Positions 37,463-46,808 are shown, counted from the first letter of the stretch. The stretch is 64,000 bases of DNA from Methylobrevis albus (GCF_015904235.1 NZ_JADZLT010000052.1:62001-126000); one strand, 5' to 3'. Notes: generated by a model not told the origin, from the letters alone. Translations and numbers: made by a program.

Positions 37463-38218
37463 ATGCGCATCCTGATCACCAACGACGACGGCATCCATGC
37501 GCCCGGGCTGGAGGCGCTGGAGCGGATCGCCGCAGCCGTCGGCGACGAGGTCTGGATCGTGGCACCCGAAACCGACCAGAGCGGCTTTGCCCACTCGCTG
37601 ACGCTGCACGACCCGCTGCGTGTCCGGGAACTCGACGATCGCCGCTTTGCCGTGCGTGGGACGCCGACTGACTGCGTGATCATGGCGGTGCGCCAGCTGA
37701 TGCCCGAGCCGCCGGACCTCGTGCTCTCCGGCGTCAACGCCGGCCAGAACGCGGCCGACGACGTCACCTATTCCGGCACCGTCGCGGCGGCGATCGAGGG
37801 CACGCTGCTCGGAATTCCGTCGATCGCGCTGAGCCAGGCCTACGAGTGGGCCGGGGAGGGCGAGATTCCGTTCGAGACCGCCGAGGCGCACGCCCCGGCC
37901 GTGATCCGCAAGGTCTTTGCGGCCGGCATCCCGAAGGGCACCCTCGTCAACCTCAACTTCCCCAACCGCGCCCCTGATGCCGTCGAAGGCGTCGAAGTCA
38001 CCCGCCAGGGCGCCTCGCTGCACGGCCTCGGCATCGAGGCCCGCATGGATATCCGCCGCAAGCCCTACTACTGGCTGTTTTACGGGCGAACCTTCAAGGA
38101 GCCCGCGCCTGGCACCGATGTCGACGCGCTCGCGCGGGGATATGTATCCGTCACACCGCTGCGGCTCGACATGACCGATGACGAGAGCCTAGGCTGGCTT
38201 GGCTCGGCGATCGGCTGA
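37463..38218 (+). CDS. surE: 5'/3'-nucleotidase SurE
   Basis: 251 aa. The metal-binding [11 protein letters not shown] at the N-terminus, VAPETDQSG and [22 protein letters not shown] are the SurE active-site segments. It dephosphorylates nucleoside 5'/3'-monophosphates and is associated with stationary-phase survival, as is the nearby pcm product. Confidence 0.96.
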   Translation: MRILITNDDGIHAPGLEALERIAAAVGDEVWIVAPETDQSGFAHSLTLHDPLRVRELDDRRFAVRGTPTDCVIMAVRQLMPEPPDLVLSGVNAGQNAADDVTYSGTVAAAIEGTLLGIPSIALSQAYEWAGEGEIPFETAEAHAPAVIRKVFAAGIPKGTLVNLNFPNRAPDAVEGVEVTRQGASLHGLGIEARMDIRRKPYYWLFYGRTFKEPAPGTDVDALARGYVSVTPLRLDMTDDESLGWLGSAIG

Positions 38219-38307
38219 TCGGGGCGTGGCCGGGACAGCGGTCGTTTCCGGCATCGTCGGGGGGCGACCGCGACGCGGGCGCGGGATCTTGGAAAGTGGA
38301 CGGTGCG

Positions 38308-39015
38308 ATGATCGGCAGGGATGACGGCGCGGCTCACAGCGACACGTTCTTCAAGTTCAAGCCGCAGTCGATTTCAGGAAAAGTCACGGCGGAATCGCCG
38401 TCGGCCGGCGCCCACTGCCAGTTCTCGGGCCAGTGCCAGATGGGGGCCTTCAGCTACATTGGGGCGGGTTCAACCTGCAATAATGTCGATATCGGCCGTT
38501 ACTGCTCGATCGCCCCGAACGTCGCCATCGGCCCGACCAACCATCCTCTCGACTTTCTGACGACCAACCTCGTTGCCTTCGGCAGTACCGGCCCGTTCAG
38601 CGGTTCGCAGGCCTTTCGCGAGATGCTGTCGGGCGAGAAATTCGGCGGTAACGTCCGGACCCGGATCGGCAACGATGTCTGGATCGGCCGCGGAGTGACC
38701 GTCGTGCGCGGCATCACGGTCGGTGATGGCGCCGTGATTGCCGCCGGCGCGGTGGTGACGAAGGACGTTCCGCCCTACGCGATCGTCGGCGGCGTTCCGG
38801 CCAAACTGATTCGGCACAGGTTTGACAGCGCCACCATCCAGCGGCTGCAGCGGCTGGCGTGGTGGAATTACGATCTCCGCCACGCGGTCGAGCACGGTCT
38901 GCGTTATGGCAACGTGCCGGCTGCGCTGGACCTCCTCGAAGAGTTGATCGCCGACGGGCAGTTGCCGACCTTCGAGCCGACGGTGCGGGTTCTCGACGCG
39001 AACACCAAGCTCTGA
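38308..39015 (+). CDS. CatB-like hexapeptide-repeat O-acetyltransferase
   Basis: 235 aa, left-handed beta-helix. Hexapeptide repeats run from about 40 to 165, with the CatB-type features [22 protein letters not shown] (catalytic His in NHP) and [38 protein letters not shown]. It probably acetylates a hydroxyl of a sugar or antibiotic; the chloramphenicol type is a related but not identical family. The start is unclear between a GTG at 38296 and the ATG at 38308. It is inserted between surE and pcm, normally adjacent. Confidence 0.85.
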   Translation: MIGRDDGAAHSDTFFKFKPQSISGKVTAESPSAGAHCQFSGQCQMGAFSYIGAGSTCNNVDIGRYCSIAPNVAIGPTNHPLDFLTTNLVAFGSTGPFSGSQAFREMLSGEKFGGNVRTRIGNDVWIGRGVTVVRGITVGDGAVIAAGAVVTKDVPPYAIVGGVPAKLIRHRFDSATIQRLQRLAWWNYDLRHAVEHGLRYGNVPAALDLLEELIADGQLPTFEPTVRVLDANTKL

Positions 39016-39150
39016 ATCGGTCCTGGCGCTCGGCGCCGAACGGGCGAGCCGTCCCGGAGTTGCCGTCGTGACTTGGCGTTAACCGTGCCGCCGCCATAGA
39101 TGATGGTCACCGGCACCCGGTCGCGGGAGCCACCGATCGAAGCTGATCCG

Positions 39151-39780
39151 ATGTCCAACCCAGCCGCCCTGATCCTCAAACTGCGCAGCGCCGGCATCGT
39201 CGACCGCCGCCTTCTGGCGGCGCTCGAGCGCGTGCCGCGGCGGCTGTTCCTCGCCGCGCAGTACCAGCAGAGCGTCGATCTCGACCGGCCGCTGCCGATC
39301 GAGTGCGGCCAGGTGACGTCGGCGCCGACCGACATCGCGCGGGCGGTCGAGGCGCTGGAAATCCGGGCCGGCGACAAGGTACTCGAGATCGGCACCGGCA
39401 GCGGTTTCCAGACGGCCGTGATCGCGCAGCTCGCGATGCGGGTGGTCAGCGTCGACCGCTATCGCACGCTGATCGATCTCGCCGAAGACCGGCTGACCAT
39501 GCTGAAGGTCGACAACGTCACCCTGATCGCCGCCGACGGGCTTTACGGCTTCACTCGCCACGCGCCCTACAACCGCATCATCGTCAACGGCGCGATCAAA
39601 TCGGTGCCGGGGGCGCTGCTCGACCAGCTCGACGAGAATGGCCTGCTGGTCGCGCCGGTCGGCGAGGGGCCGACGCAGACGTTGGTGACCCTCCGCCGCC
39701 AGGACCGCACGTTCACCCGCACGGAACTGCGCACGGTGCGCTACCTGCCGCTGATCGAGGGCATGGCGGTCAAGCTGTAG
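39151..39780 (+). CDS. pcm: Protein-L-isoaspartate O-methyltransferase
   Basis: 209 aa, class I methyltransferase. Motif I VLEIGTGSGFQTAVIA, motif post-I VVSVDRY and GLLVAPVGEG are visible, with the isoaspartate-binding QVTSAPTDIARA early on. It repairs isoaspartate damage in proteins with S-adenosylmethionine. The chosen ATG gives the usual length; the frame stays open 50 nt upstream but lacks conservation. Confidence 0.9.
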   Translation: MSNPAALILKLRSAGIVDRRLLAALERVPRRLFLAAQYQQSVDLDRPLPIECGQVTSAPTDIARAVEALEIRAGDKVLEIGTGSGFQTAVIAQLAMRVVSVDRYRTLIDLAEDRLTMLKVDNVTLIAADGLYGFTRHAPYNRIIVNGAIKSVPGALLDQLDENGLLVAPVGEGPTQTLVTLRRQDRTFTRTELRTVRYLPLIEGMAVKL

Positions 39781-39809
39781 GCTAGTCGGGCCAAGTCCGG
39801 CGCGCCCGG

Positions 39810-39942
39810 CCTCGCCCTTCGAGACGACCCGTTCCGGGTCTCCTCAGGATGAGGCCTTCGTAAGCTCACATCTCGCGGAAGGGGCTTGTCCTTTTCCCTC
39901 ATCCTGAGGAAGGCGCGTAGCGCCTGTTTCGAAGGGCGAGGG
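39810..39942. repeat. Palindromic repeat pair, TTCGAGAC family
   Basis: CTCGCCCTTCGAGACGACCC..CTCAGGATGAGG (39810-39854) and its inverted partner CCTCATCCTGAGGAAGGCGCG..TTCGAAGGGCGAGG (39897-39942) frame a 40-nt centre. The same family occurs at 11862-11995. It lies between the convergent pcm and BTLCP genes and could end both transcripts. Confidence 0.85.
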
Positions 39943-40023
39943 AAAAGCCGAGGCGTCGGCATCCTCCCCCTGTGAGCCGCCGCGGCCGGTTTTCCAGGGC
40001 TCAGCAGGACCTGCCGCCACCCC

Positions 40024-40635
40024 TCACGGCCGCCGGATGCTGCCGACTTCCACCATGCGGTTGTCGTCGATCATGTCCCAGGCGGTCTGCTGGCGGGCCG
40101 ACTGGCGCTTGATGTAGCGGTAGGGGGTTTCCTGCCAGAGCAGGATCTCGTCGGTCTTGTTGTCGAGCACGAGGTCGCCGCGGTCGGTGCGCACGGCGAG
40201 CACGGCATGGCCGTCGCCGACCTCGTCGCGCACCACGGTGATCAGCAGCGCGCTCGCCGGCCAGCCGTCCTCGATCAGCAGCTTGCGCTTCAGCAGCACG
40301 TAATCCTCGCAGTCGCCGACCAGCGCCGGATAGGCCCAGTGCTCGACGACGCCGTAGATCTCCTCGTCCGTCGCCGGCGAGATGGTGCGGTTGACGCTTG
40401 TGTTGGTGGCGTTGAGCCGGGCCATGGTCTTCGGGTCGAGGCGGACGATCTGGTTGACCTTGCCGTAGGTGCGACAGTCCCTCGGATTATCGCGGCAGAA
40501 CTGGACAAAGCCGGCCGGCGGCGACGTGTTGCCGACAATCTGCATGCCGGCCGCCTGTGCCGGGGCCACGGCCGCGAGGCCGAGGAAGAGGCCGGCGATC
40601 AGCGACCAGGTTGCTTTCGTCTGCTTCGGCGCCAT
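40024..40635 (-). CDS. Periplasmic transglutaminase-like cysteine peptidase (BTLCP/LapG-like)
   Basis: 203 aa with a signal peptide (about 1-28, ending APAQA). The catalytic triad is visible: Cys in LVGDCEDYVLLKR, His in GDGHAVLAV and Asp in LVLDNKTDE. BTLCP proteases such as LapG cleave periplasmic parts of adhesins under c-di-GMP control; the partner receptor LapD is not in the window. The ATG at 40635 has GGGGG about 6 nt upstream. The adhesin link is an inference from the family. Confidence 0.85.
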   Translation of the reverse strand: MAPKQTKATWSLIAGLFLGLAAVAPAQAAGMQIVGNTSPPAGFVQFCRDNPRDCRTYGKVNQIVRLDPKTMARLNATNTSVNRTISPATDEEIYGVVEHWAYPALVGDCEDYVLLKRKLLIEDGWPASALLITVVRDEVGDGHAVLAVRTDRGDLVLDNKTDEILLWQETPYRYIKRQSARQQTAWDMIDDNRMVEVGSIRRP

Positions 40636-40881
40636 GGGTACCCCCCGTCGATCCATGACGAGAAGAATGACATGCGCGGCTTGAATTCACGTGAAGTATT
40701 ATCTGTAAAACACCAAGCGCATTTAAGGGAAATCGCAATCTATTGGTCGTCAATCGTTAGCATTAATCATTCATGCATGCCGGGTGGAGGGCTTTAACGC
40801 CTCGTCAATGGTAAATGCTTCGGAAAGGGTTTTGCCAGCCCTCGGTGCGCCGCGCCGGCGGATCGGCAGGCGCAGAAACGC

Positions 40882-40915
40882 CGAAGGCCGGCCCGGATGT
40901 CCGGGCCGGCCTTCG
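40882..40915 (-). terminator. Terminator hairpin downstream of the PilZ gene
   Basis: A perfect 16-bp inverted repeat (CGAAGGCCGGCCCGGA and its complement) with a 2-nt loop lies 61 nt after the PilZ stop on the minus strand, followed by CGTTTC. It separates that transcript from the BTLCP gene. Nothing else is supported in 40636-40975; the part near 40690-40780 is AT-rich and may hold the BTLCP promoter. Confidence 0.7.
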
Positions 40916-40975
40916 ATAGGGGCGATATGGAATTTCGGGACGTTTCGGGCGCCTCGGCGTCCCGGCGCGCTCCGG

Positions 40976-41593
40976 TCAGAGGTTGTTGGTGATCATCTCG
41001 GCGGACTGCAGCGAGCCGAACTCCAGCGCGACACCTTCCTCGAAGTGGCGCACGACCTTGGCGCGCATGCGGCCGAGGGTGACGGGCGAGCCGATTTCCG
41101 GGCGCACGTCCATGGTGACGGCGGCACCCGACAGCGAGACGTCGACGATGCGGCAGCGATACTCGCGCCCATCGGGCAGGGTGACCTGCGTATAGGGGTT
41201 CTTCGGCGTGATGCGCTCGTGGCGCCGGTCCTCGGGCAGGTTGAGTTCGTGCCGGTTGGCGAGCCAGGTGAGCTGGTTGGCGAGCTTGTCGCGCTTGCGC
41301 GCGGTGGCGTTCACCGTCATCGCGAAACCGCCGTCGATGATGCGGGCGATCTCGCCCTCGACGCGTCCGATGTGGTCGAGATAGGCGATCACGCGCTCGC
41401 CGACCTGTCCGGTCACCGGCGTCATCAGGGCGACGCCGCCGGGCGACATGTTGGCGACCTGGCACGGATATTCGTTGCGGTTCGGCAGCATGAAGCGGCC
41501 GAGGACGCTGACGTTGACGCGCTGGAAGCGGCGGCGCTCAGGTTTGAACTTCTTCTTCGCGCCGAGCGGCAAATGCTCTTTGATGAGGGTCAT
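40976..41593 (-). CDS. Tandem PilZ-domain protein (c-di-GMP binding)
   Basis: 205 aa with two PilZ domains. The first (about 20-90) has RRRFQRV..NMSPGGV; the second (about 115-200) has RRHERI..DVSLSGAAV. The RxxxR and D/NxSxxG elements bind the cyclic dinucleotide. The protein has no membrane segment. It probably relays c-di-GMP levels to a surface or motility target, in keeping with the nearby LapG-like protease. Confidence 0.88.
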   Translation of the reverse strand: MTLIKEHLPLGAKKKFKPERRRFQRVNVSVLGRFMLPNRNEYPCQVANMSPGGVALMTPVTGQVGERVIAYLDHIGRVEGEIARIIDGGFAMTVNATARKRDKLANQLTWLANRHELNLPEDRRHERITPKNPYTQVTLPDGREYRCRIVDVSLSGAAVTMDVRPEIGSPVTLGRMRAKVVRHFEEGVALEFGSLQSAEMITNNL

Positions 41594-41857
41594 GTGCCAA
41601 CGCCATGCTCGCAGGAATAGAACTGCCAGTCTTCATACCACAAAGACCGGTAGCCCGATTCACGATAGGCACGCGTGGTTAACGCCGCGTAAGCCGGCAG
41701 GCGCATCTTGCCGCGACCTGCAGAAAAAAGCCGGGAACCGCCCGAGAGCCGGATATCGGGCGGGCGGGTCCGCGGCGCGCTGCCTCATTCCGGCACAGCG
41801 CGGCGCCGGTGGAGCGTTGCGGGACCGGGCCGCGAGGCGCCGTCCGGCCGCCCGCCG

Positions 41858-42505
41858 TCACTCCTGTCGGCCACCCTCGTACACGGTCAGATGGGCGACC
41901 GTGCGTCCGCCGACCTGGCGCAGGCGGCGGTCGCCGACCGCGGCGCGGGGGCGCTCGGCGGTGAGCGGCTCGGCATCGGCCGGCTCGGCCTTGCGCAGGA
42001 AGGCGGGGGCCTCGTCCGGCCAGATCAGGCGCAGGCTCATGATCGGCTGGCGCACGATCGGGTGCAGGCCGAGCCAGTAGGGCTGCTCGTGCGGCGCGAA
42101 GCAGCCGATGATGCGGTTGTTGCGGCTGCCGCCATGGCGCAGCGGCAGGAACATGATCTCGACCGGCACGCTCTGGCCGCGCTCGTTCTGGGCCGCGAGG
42201 CCGACGATCGCGGCGGCGCCGTCCTCGACGATAGCGGCGAGCAGGGAGGCGACGGCCTCCCGGTCCTTGCCGGTCCACAGGTCGAGCAGATTGCGGCCCT
42301 TGAGCTCGCGGCAGTAGGCAGCGCAGAGCCGGGTGCCGGCGAGGCGGACGCTGTAGGTCTGCCGGTCGGTGGCCTCGAGAATGAAGGTGTCGCCGAGGAT
42401 CTCGCGGATGTCGCCGGGCTCGACCTCGTGCCGGTCCGGGGCGACGCGGCGTCCGCGGAGCCGGGTCCAGTACTCGAACAAGGTCTGAGTCACTTGATGC
42501 TTCAT
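41858..42505 (-). CDS. PAS-domain protein (PAS_5/DUF1491-type alphaproteobacterial family)
   Basis: 215 aa. A PAS fold spans about 20-150 (GDIREILGDTFILEATD, YSVRLAGTRLCAAYCRELKGRNLLDLW, FLPLRHGG, RIIGCFAPHEQPYWLG), as in the PAS_5 family found only in alphaproteobacteria. No output domain such as a kinase or HTH is attached. It may be a free sensor or adapter. No cofactor-binding Cys or His stands out. Confidence 0.8.
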   Translation of the reverse strand: MKHQVTQTLFEYWTRLRGRRVAPDRHEVEPGDIREILGDTFILEATDRQTYSVRLAGTRLCAAYCRELKGRNLLDLWTGKDREAVASLLAAIVEDGAAAIVGLAAQNERGQSVPVEIMFLPLRHGGSRNNRIIGCFAPHEQPYWLGLHPIVRQPIMSLRLIWPDEAPAFLRKAEPADAEPLTAERPRAAVGDRRLRQVGGRTVAHLTVYEGGRQE

Positions 42506-42841
42506 GTCCTCGGTGCTCCCGTCGGCGATCCGGTCTTGCGGCCGGTCGCGGCGTCCGGCGGGTCGGCGACGTGTCCACCTTCGGAACAGATCGCCGGCCC
42601 GGCGGCCGCCTTGCCTGTCTCATGAGCAGTTCGCATGCCACCGGGGCGGCCGCCGGCGTCGCAGGCGTTAACCCGCAGGCTCGCGAAGCGGAGCATTCCC
42701 GTCCTTCGATTAACCTTAAGATGCGGTGAGTCTTGCTTTTGCGGCCGAAAACAGCCATCTTCGCAACAGGTGATCTTGCTCTACGTCGACAGCAATTTAC
42801 TAAGACGTTCCGGCGCACGTTAACGCTGGTGTATCGTCCAG
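42506..42841. other. Intergenic region upstream of a strong plus-strand terminator
   Basis: No protein-coding gene is supported. The AT-richer middle (about 42700-42841, with GATTAACCTTAAGATG and CACGTTAACG) precedes a terminator on the plus strand although no plus-strand gene lies upstream, so a small RNA may be encoded here. Confidence 0.35.
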
Positions 42842-42880
42842 ATCCGGGATGCGGTCCGAGGACCCTCCCGGATTTTTTTT
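42842..42880 (+). terminator. Strong intrinsic terminator without an upstream plus-strand gene
   Basis: ATCCGGGA pairs with TCCCGGAT around an inner GGTCC/GGACC stem, followed by eight T residues. It ends a plus-strand transcript; the nearest plus-strand gene upstream is pcm, 3 kb away, across minus-strand genes. The rhomboid gene begins 200 nt downstream. Confidence 0.85.
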
Positions 42881-43080
42881 GTTCATCTTTCATCGATCGC
42901 ATCGGCTGTCCCCCGGCAGCAAAGGTCCGGCTTGCCCGCGTGGCGGATCGGACCTATTTCGGCACAGAAGCCGTTCCAACCCGGGGCGAGCAGCAAAGGC
43001 GGCGCGCGGGCGGCGCGTCCGGCCGGTCCGGACGCTGCGCCGGCGCGAGATCCGGCCCGGAGCGAGGCAGAGCAGCCCTG

Positions 43081-43821
43081 ATGACCGACGAACCCCGCGC
43101 CGCGACGGGCCGTGAACCGATCTTCAACGTGCCCGGCGTGGTCATGGCGCTGCTCGGCGTTCTGGTCGCCATCCATCTGCTGCGCGTCTACGGGTTGAGC
43201 CCCGACCAGAACATCGACGTGCTGCTCTATTTCAGCTTCATCCCCGCGCGCTACGCCGCGTTATCCGCCGGCGAGGCGGTGCCGGGCGGCATGGCGGCCG
43301 GGGTCTGGACCTTTCTCTCCTATGGCTTCCTGCACGCGAGCGCGATGCACCTCGCGATGAACGTGCTCTGGATGGTGGCGTTCGGCGGCGCGCTGGCGCG
43401 CCGGTTCGGGGCAGGGCGCTTCCTGGTGTTCTCGGCGGTCGCCGTGGTGGCGGGCGCGGCGGCGCACATGCTGGCCCGGCCGGGCGACATGGTGCCGGTG
43501 ATCGGGGCGTCGGCCGCGGTCTCGGCGCACATGGCGGCGGCGGCGCGGTTCGTCTTCCTCTCCGGCGGGCCGCTCGGCGTGTTCCGCCGTCAGGGCGACG
43601 AGGCGTTCCGCGTGCCGGCGCTGCCGCTCGGCGAGACGCTGCGCGACCGTCGCGTCGTCGTCTATCTCGGCATCTGGTTCGCGGTGAACCTTCTCGCCGG
43701 TCTCGGTGCCTTCGCCGGGCCGGACGGTCCGTCGATCGCGTGGGAGGCCCACCTCGGCGGTTTCCTGGTCGGGCTGCTGCTGTTCCGGCTGTTCGATCCG
43801 GTGCCGGCGCGGCCGCGCTGA
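43081..43821 (+). CDS. Rhomboid-family intramembrane serine protease
   Basis: 246 aa, six to seven membrane segments. The rhomboid HAMHLAMNVLWM element (HxxxN oxyanion His/Asn, about 91-97), the catalytic Ser in VIGASAAVSAHMA (usually GxSG; here GASA) and the catalytic His in WEAHLGGFLVG are all present. It cleaves transmembrane substrates. The SG-to-SA change leaves the nucleophile intact, so activity is likely. Substrate unknown. Confidence 0.88.
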   Translation: MTDEPRAATGREPIFNVPGVVMALLGVLVAIHLLRVYGLSPDQNIDVLLYFSFIPARYAALSAGEAVPGGMAAGVWTFLSYGFLHASAMHLAMNVLWMVAFGGALARRFGAGRFLVFSAVAVVAGAAAHMLARPGDMVPVIGASAAVSAHMAAAARFVFLSGGPLGVFRRQGDEAFRVPALPLGETLRDRRVVVYLGIWFAVNLLAGLGAFAGPDGPSIAWEAHLGGFLVGLLLFRLFDPVPARPR

Positions 43822-44037
43822 CGCTCCAACCGGCCTCCGCCGCGTCCCGAGAGGTGCGACCTCTCCGCCCAGCCTTGTGCGCGCATGTTGCGGACGGCGG
43901 TTTTCCGCCGCATCATCGTCGGCACGAGGCCCCGCGTCCGGCCGCTCCGCATCGAATCGGGGTGGCAACGGACCGGACGGCCGAGGATCGCGGAAAGAAA
44001 ACAAAGCGCCGCGGGTGAACAGCGCAGGGAGACGCTC

Positions 44038-44469
44038 ATGTCAGTTAAATCGATTTTGGACCTCAAGGGCGGTGAAGTCACCACCGGGACGATCGACATG
44101 ACGATCGCGCAGGTCGCCGAGGTCCTGACCCGCAACAAGATCGGTGCCCTCGTGATCACCGATCTCGCCGGCCGCGTCGTCGGCATCATCTCGGAACGCG
44201 ACGTCGTGCGTGTCATCGCCACCAAGGGTCCGGTGGTGCTGGAATCGACCGCCGGCGAAGTGATGACCCGCAACGTGATCACCTCGCGCCCGCGCGACAC
44301 GATCAACGACGTGATGCTGAAGATGACGCAGGGCCGCTTCCGGCACGTGCCGGTGATCGAGGACGGCGTCCTCGTCGGCATCATCTCGATCGGCGACGTC
44401 GTGAAGCACCGCATGGCCGAGATCGAGCGCGAAGCGGAAATGATGCGGACCTACATCGCCACCGCCTGA
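44038..44469 (+). CDS. Tandem CBS-domain protein
   Basis: 143 aa with two CBS motifs (about 10-65 and 75-130; VVGIISERDVVRVI and HVPVIEDGVLVGIISIGDVVKHRM). Single-module CBS proteins bind adenosyl nucleotides such as AMP or ATP and regulate partners; the partner is unknown. Short protein of the common stand-alone bacterial type. Confidence 0.9.
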   Translation: MSVKSILDLKGGEVTTGTIDMTIAQVAEVLTRNKIGALVITDLAGRVVGIISERDVVRVIATKGPVVLESTAGEVMTRNVITSRPRDTINDVMLKMTQGRFRHVPVIEDGVLVGIISIGDVVKHRMAEIEREAEMMRTYIATA

Positions 44470-44475
44470 CGCGAT

Positions 44476-44499
44476 CCGGCCCCCGCGGGGCGGGGCCGG
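44476..44499 (+). terminator. Hairpin after the CBS-protein gene
   Basis: CCGGCCCC/GGGGCCGG stem with an 8-nt loop, 6 nt past the CBS stop codon and between convergent genes. There is no T-run, so it is only a possible terminator. Confidence 0.45.
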
Positions 44500-44553
44500 A
44501 ACCGGCGGCGCGGGGATCGGCAACGCGGCGGCGGGGATCACCCGGTCGCCGCG

Positions 44554-45021
44554 TCAGCCCTTGCCGTAGACGTCGGCCGGGTCGAAGCGCGGCGCCTCGC
44601 CGACGACCTCGAGCGATGCGGGTGCGTCGGGCCCCGGCCGCCGGCCGAGGACCACACGGCGATAGAAGCAGGACACGCGCCCGGTGTGGCAGGTCGCGCC
44701 GTGGCCGTCGACGCGCACGCGCATCACCAGCGCGTCCTGGTCGCAGTCGACCAGCAGTTCCTCGACGCGTTGTACGTTGCCGCTGGTCGCGCCCTTGTGC
44801 CAGAGCTCGCCGCGCGAGCGGCTCCAGTACCAGCCCTCGCCGCTGGCGATGGTGCGCGCCAGGCTCTCCGCGTTCATGTGCCCGACCATCAGCACCGCGC
44901 CGCTGTCGGCGTCGACGGTGACGCACGTCACCGTGCCGTCCGGCCCGAAGCGCGGGGTGAGGACATCACCGGTTTCGAGATCGGCCTTGCCGGCGGGGGC
45001 GGGGAAGAGGGGGGTGCTCAT
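44554..45021 (-). CDS. hisI: Phosphoribosyl-AMP cyclohydrolase
   Basis: 155 aa. It opens the adenine ring of PR-AMP in step 3 of histidine synthesis. Metal ligands are visible in LLVDCDQDALVM (Cys, Asp) and CHTGRVSCFYR (two Cys), with MNAESLARTIASGEGWYWSRSR (about residues 45-66) earlier. The bifunctional HisE part is absent, as in other alphaproteobacteria. The ATG at 45021 has GGGAA upstream. Confidence 0.95.
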   Translation of the reverse strand: MSTPLFPAPAGKADLETGDVLTPRFGPDGTVTCVTVDADSGAVLMVGHMNAESLARTIASGEGWYWSRSRGELWHKGATSGNVQRVEELLVDCDQDALVMRVRVDGHGATCHTGRVSCFYRRVVLGRRPGPDAPASLEVVGEAPRFDPADVYGKG

Positions 45022-45072
45022 GGGCACTTCCCTAGCCTATGGCGTGGGGGATTTGAAGCGGGCGGTGCTGTG

Positions 45073-45255
45073 CCGTGGGGCCTCCCCCCTCCCTGTCCCT
45101 CCCCCGCTTCGCAGGAGAGGGGACGATGGGCGAGAGGGCTTTCGGAAAACGACGGTCGCGCCGAACCGAGGGGCTGGTGAGGCGAACGCTCTAGCCTCCT
45201 GCGTCCCCTCTCCTGCGAAGCGGGGGAGGGACAGGGAGGGGGGAAGGCCCCACGG
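45073..45255. repeat. Palindromic repeat, GGGGCCTCCC family, copy 1
   Basis: About 180 nt with inverted ends CCGTGGGGCC and GGCCCCACGG and inner arms CCCCCGCTTCGCAGGAGAGGGG / CCCCTCTCCTGCGAAGCGGGGG. It lies between hisI and the M1 aminopeptidase gene. A second copy is at 51985-52172, with the central part (TTTCGGAAAACGA / TTTGGCAAAACGA) also conserved. Confidence 0.85.
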
Positions 45256-45314
45256 CAAGACATCGGCAGCGGCGGACGAACCCGCCCGCCGCCGCACCAA
45301 TCCTCAATCCCCGA

Positions 45315-46808
45315 TCATTCAGTCGCGGCGACGTCGCACTTCACCACATGCGCGCGCTTGTTGTTGCCGCCGCAGGCGAGGCCGACGATGTCCGGCACGG
45401 TGGCGGTGGTGGCCGTGTCGGCGGCGGCGATCGCAGATGCGCCCGGCAGCGGCGGCACCGGCTGCTGGAAGATCCAGGCGTCGAGCAGCGGGCGGACGTC
45501 CGGGTTGCCGCTGATCGCCTCGGCGGTGTCGATGAAGTCGGCCGAGGTGACGCTGCCGTTGACGTTCTGCGACGCCCAGGCGCGGACGATGCGCTTGAAC
45601 ACCGATTCCCCGACCGTCTGCCGCAGGGCGAACAGGGTCAGCGCGCCGCGGACATAAGTGCGGTTGGAGAAGATCTGGTCGCCGCGCTCGACCACGGCAG
45701 AACCGAGGTTGGTGCGGACGGCGAAGTTATAGAGGCCCTGCATTTCCGCCTCGAAGGCGCGGGTGTTGTAGCGATGCGGGAACAGCACCTCGAAATAGGT
45801 GGCGAAGCCCTCGGCGAGCCAGAGATCGCGCCATTCCTTCACCGACACCGAGTTGCCGAACCACTGGTGGGCGAGTTCGTGCGTGACGATCGACTGATAG
45901 GCGGCGCCGACCGGGAAGGTCGACATCGCCTGGGTCTCCAGCGCGTAGTAGAGCGCGGGATCGTCGACGACGATCTGGCCGTAGCTGTCGAACGGATAGG
46001 GGCCGACATAGGCCGTCATCCACTCCAGCATGCCCTTGACCGCCTCGTAGCCGGCGATGTCGGCGCGCGGCGTGGCGTTGGTGGTGTAGAGCCGCAGCGG
46101 AATGCCGGTTGCCGACACGTCCTGGCGCACCGCGTAGCGGTTGACGTGGACGGTGGCGAGCCAGGTCGTCATCGGCTCGTCCATTTCCCAGACGAACTCG
46201 CGCCGGTTGTTCGAGACGGCCCGGATCGACTGCGGCGCGCCGTTGGCGACGCCGATCAGCGGCCGTTCCGCGGTGACGGCGATGCGGAAGGTCGCCTTGT
46301 CGTCCGGCTCGTCGTTGGCGGGGTAGAAGGTCGAGGCACCGACCGGCTCACTGAGCGCATAGGTGCCGGTCTGGTACTTGAACCAGCCGAGCAGATAGTC
46401 GGGATCGCCCGGCGCGGTCGGATCCTGGATCGGCGTCGGTTCGCCGCGATAGACGATCACCACCTTGAAGCGCCGCTGCGGCTGGATCGGGCTCGCCGGC
46501 GTAATCTCCAGTTTGTCGCCGACGCGCGAGAAAGCCGCGGGCGTGCCGTTGATGCGCACGCGCAGCACGTCGAAGCCGGCAAGATCGAGCGTGAAGCTCG
46601 ACAGCTGTTGGAGAGCAACGATGTCTAGGGTCGCACGGCCGGTGAGGACGTGCGGCGACACCTTCACGTCGAGGGCAAGGTCGTAGTGCAGAACGTCGAT
46701 GCCTTCGTTCCCGAACTCCGGGAAGAAGTCGTCGATCGCGCTGGCCGGCGCAATTGTTGCGAGCGAAAGCGCGGTGGCAAGGGCTGCGGCTGTCTTGCTG
46801 ATCGGCAT
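45315..46808 (-). CDS. Secreted M1-family metallopeptidase
   Basis: 497 aa with a signal peptide (about 1-23, PASA). The zinc motif HELAHQWFGN and the third ligand Glu in WLAEGFATYFE 18 residues later are intact. The exopeptidase GAMEN motif is replaced by ALETQAM, as in several short bacterial M1 proteins, so free-amino-end specificity is uncertain. The C-terminal helical domain is shorter than in PepN. It probably acts in the periplasm on peptides. The start ATG has GGGAGC upstream. Confidence 0.9.
   Translation of the reverse strand: MPISKTAAALATALSLATIAPASAIDDFFPEFGNEGIDVLHYDLALDVKVSPHVLTGRATLDIVALQQLSSFTLDLAGFDVLRVRINGTPAAFSRVGDKLEITPASPIQPQRRFKVVIVYRGEPTPIQDPTAPGDPDYLLGWFKYQTGTYALSEPVGASTFYPANDEPDDKATFRIAVTAERPLIGVANGAPQSIRAVSNNRREFVWEMDEPMTTWLATVHVNRYAVRQDVSATGIPLRLYTTNATPRADIAGYEAVKGMLEWMTAYVGPYPFDSYGQIVVDDPALYYALETQAMSTFPVGAAYQSIVTHELAHQWFGNSVSVKEWRDLWLAEGFATYFEVLFPHRYNTRAFEAEMQGLYNFAVRTNLGSAVVERGDQIFSNRTYVRGALTLFALRQTVGESVFKRIVRAWASQNVNGSVTSADFIDTAEAISGNPDVRPLLDAWIFQQPVPPLPGASAIAAADTATTATVPDIVGLACGGNNKRAHVVKCDVAATE

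Noticed and set aside
41640-41690. CtrA-like site (TTAA, 7 nt, TAAG) near the PilZ gene
   Set aside because: Only one half matches TTAA-N7-TTAA; such half matches are common by chance.
42700-42735. GATTAACCTTAAG as a CtrA box
   Set aside because: The two halves are not separated by 7 nt.
43500-43550. Rhomboid as an inactive homologue because of GASA instead of GASG
   Set aside because: The catalytic Ser and His are both present; the residue after the Ser varies in active members.
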